From contig NZ_DIUM01000066.1 in the NCBI RefSeq assembly GCF_002423035.1, positions 1 through 64,000 of the forward strand: a stretch of 64,000 nt of DNA. The letters run 5' to 3'. This DNA is from Thiocapsa sp. UBA6158 (GTDB lineage Bacteria; Pseudomonadota; Gammaproteobacteria; Chromatiales; Chromatiaceae). This document shows, one piece after another, positions 39,601-47,659 of this stretch (the stretch's first letter is position 1; every line of letters begins with the position of its first letter). The notes below the pieces were generated by a model. That model had not been told where the DNA came from, searched no databases, and saw nothing but the letters and a program-made list of their open reading frames with translations. The translations under genes were made by a program, and so were the position numbers.

Positions 39601-42067
39601 GGCGGCTTACGCCGGGCTCTTGCGGGCCGGCGACCTGGAGTTCGCCAACTTTACTTTTTTTAACTCGCTGGCGGCCCTGTTCGACACCTGCGCACAACTC
39701 GCCGAGATGGACACTGAGCTCGCTGCGGCCATCGGCTTTACGCGCAAGACCGGGAGCAGGCATTCGGAGCAGGCGTTCTTGCCCTACCGCCAGCTCGTGC
39801 GTGCCTTGCAGGGCAAGACCCGCGAGCGCGGGGGCTTTGCCGACGCCGATTTCGACGATGCGGCGCACCTCGCGGCCATCCAGGGCAACGCCATGGCGCT
39901 CGCCTTTTATCAGACCTATCGGGCGCTGGGGGCCTGTCTGTTCAACGACATGGCGGGGCTGTCTCGCCATGCCGAGGCCGCGGTCGGCCTGTCGCGTCAC
40001 ATCAGCGGTTTCTACCCGACCGCCCTGACCATGTTTCTGCATTCACTCGCGCTGATCGAGCAACTGCGGCTGACCGACGAGGCCGGCCGGCCTGCCCTGC
40101 TGGAACGGCTCGGTGCGAACCAGACCTGGCTCGCTGTGCGCGCCGCCGACGCACCCATGAACTTTGGCCATCTCCACGACCTGGTGGAGGCCGAGCGGCT
40201 GGACGTCCTGGAGCAACCCTGGGACGCGCTCCAGCGCTTTGAACGGGCGATACGCCACGCCGGCGCCGAGCGGCGCCCCTGGCACCAGGCACTGATCATC
40301 GAGCGGGCCGGACACTGCTACCTGCGCCGCGGGCTGGAGGACGCCGGCCGCGCCCTGCTGGCGCGCGCGCATGCCCTCTATCGGCATTGGGGAGCCGTTG
40401 GAAAGGCGCGGGCGATGCGCGACGCCTGGCCGTTTTTGGACACCAGCCGTCCAGGCAGCGCGCGGGATAGCCAATGCGATGCCTTGGACCATGAGGCACT
40501 GCTGCGCGCCTCCCAGGCCCTTGCCGCCGAGCGGTCGCTGCCGCGACTGGTGGCGCGGGTGGTGGAGCTGGTGGGCCAACTGACCGGCGCGACCGACGTG
40601 CGGTTGCTGGTCCTGAACGAAGCCGGGCGCTGGTACCTGGAGGGCGGGGTGCGCGGCGAGGAGTCGTTGGAGCGCATGACGGTTGAAGAGGCCGCGGAGA
40701 GGGGAATCATCACCGCCGCCGGGATGCGGTTGGCGCTGAAGACGCGCGTGCCCCTGGTCTCCGACGATGCGGTCATCGACAGCCGCTTTGCCGGGGATCC
40801 CCACTTCGCCGGTCTGCCGCTGTGTTCGCTGCTGGGCCTGCCGATCTTCCTCCATGGGCGACTCACGGCTTTTCTGGTCCTTGAGAACCGGCTGTTTCGC
40901 GCCGCCTTTACCGCCGCGCGCATCGAGGCCGTGTCCGTCCTCGGCGGACAGTTGGCGGTTTCACTCGAAAACGCCGGGCTTTACCGGTCACTCGAAGAGA
41001 AGGTCGCGCGGCGCACCGGCGAGCTGTCCGAGGCCAACCGGCTGCTCACGGACGCCATCGATCGCGCCGAGGCGGAAATCGCCGAACGTCAGCAGGTGGA
41101 AGCGGCATTGCGCGAGAGCGAGGAAAAGTTCAAGGCCATCGCCAATTACGCGGCCAGTTGGGAGGCCTGGTTCAGTCCGGAAGGCAAGCTGTTATGGATG
41201 AATCCGTTTTCGTTGGAGCTGACGGGCTTCACCCCGGAAGAATACGTGGCCGCCGACGACTTCCTGATCATGGTCACGGACGAGAACGATCGGCCCCCGG
41301 TGGCCAGGGCATTCCAGGAGGCGATAGAGGGGAGTAGCGGCGAAAATCTGGAGTTCCGGAGTCGATGCAAGGACGGTTCGACAGTCTGGGTGTCCGTGTC
41401 CTGGCGCCCCATCCTCGATGCCAATGGCCGTTCGCTCGGTTTTCGCACCAGTGCCCAGGACATCACCGCGAGCCGACAGGCGCGGGAGGAACTCGCCCGC
41501 GCCCGGGCGGCTGCCGAGGCCGCCAACCGCGAACTGGCGATCCTGAGCACCACCGACAGCCTGACCGGCCTCGCCAATCGTCGCCGCTTCGACGAGACGC
41601 TGCAGGCCGAGTGGCAACGCGCTACCCGCGCCGCACGGCCTCTAAGCCTGGCGATGCTCGACGTGGACTGGTTCAAGCATTACAACGATCGCTACGGCCA
41701 CCAGGCCGGCGATGAATGCCTGCGCGCCATTGCCGGGGTACTGAGCGCCCAGGCGCACCGGATCAGCGACCTGGCTGCCCGCTATGGCGGCGAGGAGTTC
41801 GCGGTCATCGCCCCCGACACCGACGCGGCGGGCATGCTGCGCCTCGTCGAGTCGATCCGCAGCTCCCTGGAGGCCCTGGCCCTGCCCCATGACGCCTCAC
41901 CGCTCCGCCGGGTCACAGTCAGCATCGGCGTGGCGGTGCTGGTACCCGGGGACGCCACCTCGCCCGAGTCACTGCTGCGGCTGGCGGACGAGGCGCTCTA
42001 CCGCGCCAAGGCCGGGGGTCGCAATCGGACGTTCCCGGGAGGCGCGGGGTCCATGCCATTGCCGTAA
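36629..42067 (+). CDS. Ser/Thr kinase-AAA ATPase-GAF-PAS-diguanylate cyclase fusion
   Basis: A 1812-residue cytosolic signalling protein. The kinase domain (1-270) has [13 protein letters not shown] (117 on), IIDYDLAT in place of DFG, and [28 protein letters not shown]. An AAA/predicted-ATPase module follows, with [13 protein letters not shown] at 319 and [13 protein letters not shown] as Walker B. About 600 residues of TPR-like helices lead to a GAF domain (about 1305-1455), a PAS domain (about 1495-1610) and a GGDEF domain with GGEEF at 1720 and an RxxD inhibitory site (RISD) just before it. Known relatives usually end in a histidine kinase; here the output is c-di-GMP synthesis. The ATG at 36629 has GAGGGG seven bases upstream. 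Confidence 0.9.
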   Translation: [1812 protein letters not shown]

Positions 42068-42100
42068 GCGGTCCGGCGATAGGGTCTGCGGAATCCTGGA

Positions 42101-42454
42101 TCAAACCGCGTCCCCGCAGGCACCGCCGTAGTCGAAGGTGATCTCCTCGTCGACCGCAATCGCCCGGCGTGCGTAGAGATCGAAGCCGTCGAGCTCGGCG
42201 TTCGGGACGTCGCTGTGGTTCAGCCAACGCAGGAGGTTGCGCCCCTCGCGACCGGTGAGGACGTTGCCCTCGGCATCATAGGTCCAGAGCACATGGGTGC
42301 CGTCTCGGTCCACCACGGGGCCTTCGAAGGTGCCGATGAAGTCGCCGCTGCGAAACGCGATCTTGGCAAAGCAGCCTTGGCCGTGAATCGGCGAGGCGGC
42401 GCGGTAGACACGCGTGCGCAGCAGGTCGTCGGCGGAGTGTGAGCGGCGGCCCAT
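42101..42454 (-). CDS. SET domain protein-lysine methyltransferase-like protein
   Basis: A 117-residue stand-alone SET domain, the fold that transfers methyl from S-adenosylmethionine to lysine. Seen: YRAASPIHGQGCFAKIAFRSGDFI, the RWLNHSDVPNAEL knot motif and the C-terminal DEEITFDYG. There is no post-SET cysteine cluster. Bacterial substrates are unknown. Its TGA (42101-42103) is the first three bases of an AAACCGCGTCC element end. It lies convergent to the giant kinase with 33 bases between them, and 42 bases past tex on the same strand. Confidence 0.87.
   Translation of the reverse strand: MGRRSHSADDLLRTRVYRAASPIHGQGCFAKIAFRSGDFIGTFEGPVVDRDGTHVLWTYDAEGNVLTGREGRNLLRWLNHSDVPNAELDGFDLYARRAIAVDEEITFDYGGACGDAV
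42103..42117. repeat. Element terminus fragment AAACCGCGTCCCCGC
   Basis: This stretch is identical to the first 15 bases of copy A (6826 on) but is not followed by the rest of the element; it runs into the SET gene. It is either a solo end or chance. Confidence 0.5.
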
Positions 42455-42496
42455 CAGAGGCGGGGGCGGGGCGCGATCGCGTCGCGTTACGCGACC

Positions 42497-44878
42497 TCAG
42501 CGGCGTTTGGCCTTGGCGAAGGCATCCGCCATGGTCCCGCCGCCGGAGGCCTCGGACGCTGCCGGCGTCTTGGCGCGTGCCGCACCTCGCCCGTCGGATG
42601 CCGGGCGTGCATCGGCCGAGCGGCCGGGCCGACCCGGCGTCGTGTGTGCCCTCGGGCGCGGCTCTCGACCCGGCGAGCGGCTCTCCGAGGCATCGCCGGC
42701 CGCGCGCTCGGGCGCGACATCGCCCAGACGCATGCTCAGTGCGATGCGTTTGCGCATGAGGTCGACCTCCATGACCTTGACCTTGACTAGATCGCCTGAC
42801 TTGACCACCGCATGCGGATCCTTCACGAAGCGGTCGGCCAAGGCGGAGATATGCACCAGGCCGTCTTGATGGACCCCGACATCCACGAAGGCGCCGAAGT
42901 TGGTCACGTTGGTGACGGTTCCCTCCAGGATCATGTCGGGTTTGAGATCCTTGAGTGTCTCCACCCCTTCCCTGAGCGTAGCGGTCTTGAACTCGGGACG
43001 TGGGTCGCGGCCGGGCTTCTCCAGCTCGGCGAGGATGTCCTTCACCGTCGGCAGACCGAATCGCTCGTCGGTAAAGCGGGCGGGATCCAAGCGGCGCAAG
43101 GTCGCGCTGTCGCCGATCAGCGCGGTGATGGGTTTGCCGGTCTCGGCCAGGATATTGCGCACCAGCGGATAGGCCTCCGGGTGAACGGCGGAGGCGTCCA
43201 GAGGCTCGTCGCCGTCGCGCACCCGCAGGAAGCCGGCGCTCTGTTGGAACGCCTTCTCGCCGAATCGCGGGACCGCCATCAGGCGCTTGCGGTTGGAAAA
43301 GGCCCCGTTGGTCTCGCGAAACTGGACGATGTTTTCGGCCAGGGTGCGGTTGAGACCGGAGACCCGGGTCAGAAGCGGCACGGAGGCGGTGTTCAGATCC
43401 ACCCCGACGGCGTTTACGCAGTCCTCGACCACGGTGTCGAGGGCGCGCGCGAGACGCGGTTGATTGACATCGTGCTGATACTGCCCGACACCGATCGCCT
43501 TGGGCTCGATCTTGACCAGCTCGGCGAGCGGATCCTGTAGACGGCGTGCGATCGAGACCGCGCCGCGCAGCGAGACATCCAGCTCGGGCAGCTCTTTGGA
43601 TGCGAATTCGGAGGCCGAATAGACCGAGGCGCCCGCCTCGCTCACGACAAGCGAGCGCAGGCCGAGCTCCGGATGTTTCTGGATCAGCTCGCGCACCAGC
43701 CGGTCGGTCTCGCGCGAGCCGGTCCCGTTGCCGATGCTGACAAGCTTGACCTCATGCTCCTTTGCCAACAGGGCGAGACGCGCAATCGAGGCATCCCACT
43801 GGTTTTTCGGCGCATGGGGGTAGATGGTGTCGGTCGCCGCGACACGCCCGGTGCCGTCCACGATAGCGACCTTCACCCCGGTGCGCAGTCCGGGATCCAG
43901 TCCAAGTGTCGCAAGCCGGCCTGCCGGGGCCGCCAACAAAAGCGCCTTGAGGTTGAGCCCGAAGACGCGGATCGCCTCTTCTTCGGCCGCCTCCAGCATC
44001 CGACCTTTGAGCTCCAGGTCGAGACGCGTCAGCAGCTTGATCCGCCAGGTCTTGCGCACCGTCTCGATCAACCAGTCGTCGCCGGAGCGCCCGGCCTGCC
44101 GGACCCCGAAGCGCGATGCGATCAGACCGCGACAGATCGCGTCCGGATCATCGCCCTCCCCGGCCAACAGCTCCAAGTGCAGGACGCCTTGGTTGCGCCC
44201 GCGAAACAAGGCGAGTGCGCGGTGCGAGGGAATGCGTGCGAGGGGCTCGCGATAGTCGAAATAATCCGAAAACTTATTGCCCTCTTCTTCCTTGCCCGGC
44301 ATGACCTTGGCGACCAAAATCCCCCTCTCCCAGAGGTGATCGCGCAGACGCCCGGTCAGTTCGGGATCCTCGGCAAAGCGCTCCATCAGGATCTGACGCG
44401 CACCCTCCAAGGCGGCCGCGATATCCTCGACCCCCTTGGTCGCTACCACATAGGCCACCGCGCGCGATTCGGGCGACGCGCTCGGATCCGCAAGCAGCGC
44501 ATCGGCCAAGGGTTCGAGCCCCGCCTCGCGTGCGATTTGGGCCTTGGTGCGCCGCTTGGGTTTGAAGGGCAGGTAGAGATCTTCAAGACGCTGCTTGGTC
44601 TCGGCGCCGACGATCTCGGCTTGGAGCTCCGGCGTCAGCTTGCCCTGTTCCTCGATGCTCTTGAGCACGGTGGCGCGGCGCTCGTTCAGATCGCGCAGAT
44701 AAACCAGGCGTTCTTCGAGCAAGCGCAACTGGATGTCGTCCAGCCCCCCGGTGGCCTCCTTGCGATAGCGCGCGATGAAGGGCACGGTCGCGCCCTCGTC
44801 GAGCAGTCGGATGGCGGCCTCGACCTGTTCGGGTCGAGCGGCAAGCTCCTGGCTGAGTGTCCGGGTGATGTCGGTCAT
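42497..44878 (-). CDS. tex: Transcription accessory protein Tex
   Basis: A 793-residue RNA-binding protein of the Tex/YhgF family, involved in transcription and stress tolerance. Seen: the N-terminal helical region ([38 protein letters not shown]), a YqgF/RNase H-like core ([17 protein letters not shown]), helix-hairpin-helix motifs ([17 protein letters not shown]) and a C-terminal S1 domain ([30 protein letters not shown]). The tail is Arg/Ala/Pro-rich. The ATG at 44878 ([12 protein letters not shown]) is the family start. Confidence 0.95.
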   Translation of the reverse strand: MTDITRTLSQELAARPEQVEAAIRLLDEGATVPFIARYRKEATGGLDDIQLRLLEERLVYLRDLNERRATVLKSIEEQGKLTPELQAEIVGAETKQRLEDLYLPFKPKRRTKAQIAREAGLEPLADALLADPSASPESRAVAYVVATKGVEDIAAALEGARQILMERFAEDPELTGRLRDHLWERGILVAKVMPGKEEEGNKFSDYFDYREPLARIPSHRALALFRGRNQGVLHLELLAGEGDDPDAICRGLIASRFGVRQAGRSGDDWLIETVRKTWRIKLLTRLDLELKGRMLEAAEEEAIRVFGLNLKALLLAAPAGRLATLGLDPGLRTGVKVAIVDGTGRVAATDTIYPHAPKNQWDASIARLALLAKEHEVKLVSIGNGTGSRETDRLVRELIQKHPELGLRSLVVSEAGASVYSASEFASKELPELDVSLRGAVSIARRLQDPLAELVKIEPKAIGVGQYQHDVNQPRLARALDTVVEDCVNAVGVDLNTASVPLLTRVSGLNRTLAENIVQFRETNGAFSNRKRLMAVPRFGEKAFQQSAGFLRVRDGDEPLDASAVHPEAYPLVRNILAETGKPITALIGDSATLRRLDPARFTDERFGLPTVKDILAELEKPGRDPRPEFKTATLREGVETLKDLKPDMILEGTVTNVTNFGAFVDVGVHQDGLVHISALADRFVKDPHAVVKSGDLVKVKVMEVDLMRKRIALSMRLGDVAPERAAGDASESRSPGREPRPRAHTTPGRPGRSADARPASDGRGAARAKTPAASEASGGGTMADAFAKAKRR

Positions 44879-44956
44879 GCGCGATGGGTTCCGATGCGGC
44901 GAATCAGATTGGATAGCGTCGGGAGCATACACCCCCGACGCGAAGGGCGCAGGCGC

Positions 44957-45172
44957 TCAGGGCGGCGGCAGTCGACAGGCATCGCCGTAGACGGCCATGA
45001 TCTGCTTGAGTTCGCGCAGCAGGGTTCGGCACTCCTCCTCGCTCAGATCACGCGTCTCGGGCAGCTGCACCCCGGCCTCCAAGGCGGCGATGTCTTGCCT
45101 GACCTGATTGCAACCCTTCGTGCACACCGCCTCGATGCGCGCATCCACACGACACTGCTCATGAGTCTGCAA
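44957..45172 (-). CDS. Small Cys-containing protein of unknown function
   Basis: A 71-residue helical protein (MQTHEQCRVDARIEAVCTKGCNQVRQ) with four spaced cysteines (C7, C17, C21 and one in SEEECRTLL) and a final C near the end. The pattern suggests disulfide or metal binding. I do not recognise it. It lies 78 bases before tex on the same strand and may be read with it. Confidence 0.55.
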   Translation of the reverse strand: MQTHEQCRVDARIEAVCTKGCNQVRQDIAALEAGVQLPETRDLSEEECRTLLRELKQIMAVYGDACRLPPP

Positions 45173-45295
45173 GGCACTGGCCTCCAGCGGGGAGCGAGAT
45201 GGTCCGACAGACAGGCGTATACCCGGAGAGACCGTGTCGCCCTGTTTGTCGAGGATTCGGCGATTATAGGAAGATGAAGACGGAGGTCACAACGC

Positions 45296-46036
45296 ATGTC
45301 GACTCAAAGACAGGATGAAGTGGGCAAGATGACGGTCCCGCCGAAGATCGAGTGGACCGCCGGGCCGAGCCGTTGCGAGATCCGATCGGGTGCACTGCAT
45401 CTATGGCGAATCCGCACGGATGCGGACGGGATCGAGTTCGCGCACGCCCTGAGCCTGCTCGGGGAACGCCAGCGCGCACGCGCGGCGCGGTTGCGCCATC
45501 TGCCCTATCGCGAGCGCTATGTGCGCGCGCATGCCGGACTGCGCGAGATCCTCTCGCACTATCTCGACGCCCCGCCGGGGTCACTCCGCTTCGACTATGG
45601 TCCGGCCGGCAAGCCGGCACTCGCCGGCGCAGCGGTGCCGCTTTCATTCAATCTGACGACGACCGGCGATCTGGCCTTGGTGGGCGTTTGCTCCGGGGTC
45701 GGTCCGAGCAACGATGTGGGTGTGGACTGCGAGTGGATCCGCCCGCGGCACAGCATCGAGGCGGTGGCGGAACGGATGTTCGCGCCCGAGGTGGTGCGGG
45801 CCCTCGCATCAGCCCCGCAGGAGGAGCGTCTCGCCCGCTTCTACCGTGCCTGGACTGCGCTCGAGGCGGATGCCAAGGCCGACGGTCGCGGACTCTTCCG
45901 GCCTCGCCCCGCCGGCGCACAAGTGCCGTCCGTTCTGCATTGCATCCCGGAGGCCGGCTATATCGCTGCGATTGCGCGCGAGACCCTGCCGCCGGTGTCG
46001 GACTGGTCGACGTTCGATCTGCTGCCGCAGGCATGA
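45296..46036 (+). CDS. 4'-phosphopantetheinyl transferase superfamily protein, divergent
   Basis: A 246-residue Sfp-like protein that would transfer phosphopantetheine from CoA to a carrier protein. Seen: RARAARLRHLPYRERYVRAHAGLREILSHYL, then VGVDCEWIRP (metal-binding Asp/Glu) and FYRAWTALEADAKADGRGL, corresponding to the WxxKEAxxKA motif with the first Lys replaced. The usual FNxSHS motif reads FNLTTTGD here, lacking the CoA-binding His. Activity is therefore uncertain. The ATG at 45296 or 45329 are both possible. No biosynthetic cluster is next to it. Confidence 0.78.
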   Translation: MSTQRQDEVGKMTVPPKIEWTAGPSRCEIRSGALHLWRIRTDADGIEFAHALSLLGERQRARAARLRHLPYRERYVRAHAGLREILSHYLDAPPGSLRFDYGPAGKPALAGAAVPLSFNLTTTGDLALVGVCSGVGPSNDVGVDCEWIRPRHSIEAVAERMFAPEVVRALASAPQEERLARFYRAWTALEADAKADGRGLFRPRPAGAQVPSVLHCIPEAGYIAAIARETLPPVSDWSTFDLLPQA

Positions 46037-46083
46037 TCGGCGCCGGCATCGTCGATCGGTGGATAAGGTCGCGCAAGATCGCG

Positions 46084-46111
46084 GTGAAAAGGCCGGCACG
46101 CCGCGTATAAT
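46084..46111 (+). promoter_or_regulatory. Candidate sigma-70 promoter for uppP
   Basis: A perfect TATAAT at 46106-46111 has GTGAAA (46084-46089) 16 bases upstream as a four-out-of-six -35. It lies 31 bases before the uppP start and after the transferase stop, so it would serve uppP-dedA. Identified by eye. Confidence 0.5.
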
Positions 46112-46142
46112 CCGCGCCTTCAGTCCCGAGGAGCGCCGTTCG

Positions 46143-46955
46143 TTGGATACCATTCAGATCGCCTTACTCGCGTTCGTCCAGGGCCTTACGGAGTTCTTGC
46201 CGATCTCGAGCTCTGGACATCTGATCCTGACACCGCTCCTGTTCGGCTACGAGCTGCAGAGTCTCGCCTTCGACGTCGCCTTGCATCTGGGCACGCTCGC
46301 CGCGGTGATGCTCTATTTCAGACGCGAGATCGCGACCATGACGATCGCCGTCCTGCAGTCGTTGCGCACACGCAGATTCGACGCGCCCGATGCCCGCCTG
46401 GGCTGGATGATCATCCTCGCCACCCTGCCGGTGGTCCTGCTCGGCCTACCCCTCAAGTCCGTGCTCGAGGTTCTGCGCGACGACCCGACCCTGGTCGCCC
46501 TGGTGGTCGCGGCGACCAGCATCGGGTTCGGGTTGCTGCTGTGGTGGGCGGACTTCAGCGGCAAACGCGCCCGCGACGAGTACAGCGTCGGCTGGAAGGC
46601 GGCCCTGTTCGTCGGCGTCATGCAGGCGGTCGCCATCATTCCGGGGACCTCGCGCTCGGGCATTACCATTACCGCAGCACTCATGCTCGGGCTGACCCGT
46701 AAGGCGGCTTCGCGCTTCTCGTTCCTGCTCGCGATCCCGACCATCATCATGGCCGGCGGGCTCGAAACGCTCGATCTGCTGCAGGCCGGCGAGCCGGTCG
46801 ACTGGATGTCGCTGTTGCTCGGCGCGGCCCTGTCGTTCGTTTGCGCCTACCTAACTATTCATTACTTCCTGAAGTTCATCGAGCGCATCAGCATGCTACC
46901 CTTCGTCATCTACCGGGTTCTGCTGGGCGCCGTGATTCTGATGCTGGTGTGGTGA
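46143..46955 (+). CDS. uppP: Undecaprenyl-diphosphatase (BacA type)
   Basis: A 270-residue integral membrane enzyme that recycles the lipid carrier of peptidoglycan synthesis and gives bacitracin tolerance. Both signature motifs are present: VQGLTEFLPISSSGHLIL near the N-terminus and AIIPGTSRSGITITAALMLGL in the middle. About eight hydrophobic segments are visible. The start is TTG at 46143 with GAGGAG about 9 bases upstream; no in-frame ATG fits the family N-terminus. The dedA gene begins six bases after the stop, forming an envelope-lipid operon. Confidence 0.93.
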   Translation: MDTIQIALLAFVQGLTEFLPISSSGHLILTPLLFGYELQSLAFDVALHLGTLAAVMLYFRREIATMTIAVLQSLRTRRFDAPDARLGWMIILATLPVVLLGLPLKSVLEVLRDDPTLVALVVAATSIGFGLLLWWADFSGKRARDEYSVGWKAALFVGVMQAVAIIPGTSRSGITITAALMLGLTRKAASRFSFLLAIPTIIMAGGLETLDLLQAGEPVDWMSLLLGAALSFVCAYLTIHYFLKFIERISMLPFVIYRVLLGAVILMLVW

Positions 46956-46961
46956 TCCGCC

Positions 46962-47595
46962 GTGAGTCTCGAAGCCGAAATCGCAACGACCTTGACCTCC
47001 GGGATCGCAAGCCTGCAGCCGATCCTGGACCGCTACGGACTCTGGGCGCTGTTTGTCGCCTGCATTGGCCGAAGGCTTCGGAATCCCGCTGCCGGGCCAA
47101 ACCCTCTTGATCGCCTGCGCGCTCTTGGCTGCAACCGGAAAGATGGACATCGTGGCCGTCTTGATCGTGGCGTGGACGGCGACCCAGCTCGGCGACATCA
47201 TCGGCTATCTGATCGGACGCTACGGGTTGAAGGGGCTGCTCAAACGCGCGTCCAAACACCGCGAACGTCTGGAAAAGGCCAAGGCGGCTTTCGCGCGTTG
47301 GGGGATCGGGTTGCTGATCGTCGCACGCTTTCTCGACGGGTTGCGTCAGACCAGCAATATCGCAGCCGGGGCGCTGCAGATGCCCTGGTGGCGCTTCCTC
47401 ACGGGAACCATTCTGGGCACCAGTCTCTGGGTCGGCGCCTTCGGGTTCGGGGCCTACACCCTGAAGGAGGACTTCCAACGCATCACCGATGTCATCGAGC
47501 CGCTCAGACCCTATGTGCTCGCCTTCTCGGCGGTCTTGATCCTCGCGTTCATCTGGTTCCTGGTACGCCGTAAATCGGCCGGCCAACACGCCTGA
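46962..47595 (+). pseudogene. DedA family membrane protein, interrupted by a frameshift
   Basis: The reading starts at GTG 46962 (SLEAEIATTLTSGIASLQPILDRYGLWALFVAC). Near 47070 the family similarity moves to another frame, AEGFGIPLPGQTLLIACALL, and continues through RWGIGLLIVARFLDGLRQTSNIAAG to the TGA at 47593. One extra G in ATTGGCCGAA explains the break. DedA proteins are flippase-like membrane proteins for undecaprenyl phosphate and other lipids, so the place next to uppP is meaningful. It may be a true mutation or a base-calling error. The downstream part could be made from an ATG at 47053. Confidence 0.82.
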
Positions 47596-47659
47596 ACCGC
47601 GACAAGTCGCACCGCGGGCGCGCCCGTGACCTGGGCAACAACCAACGGGGGGCGGAAGC

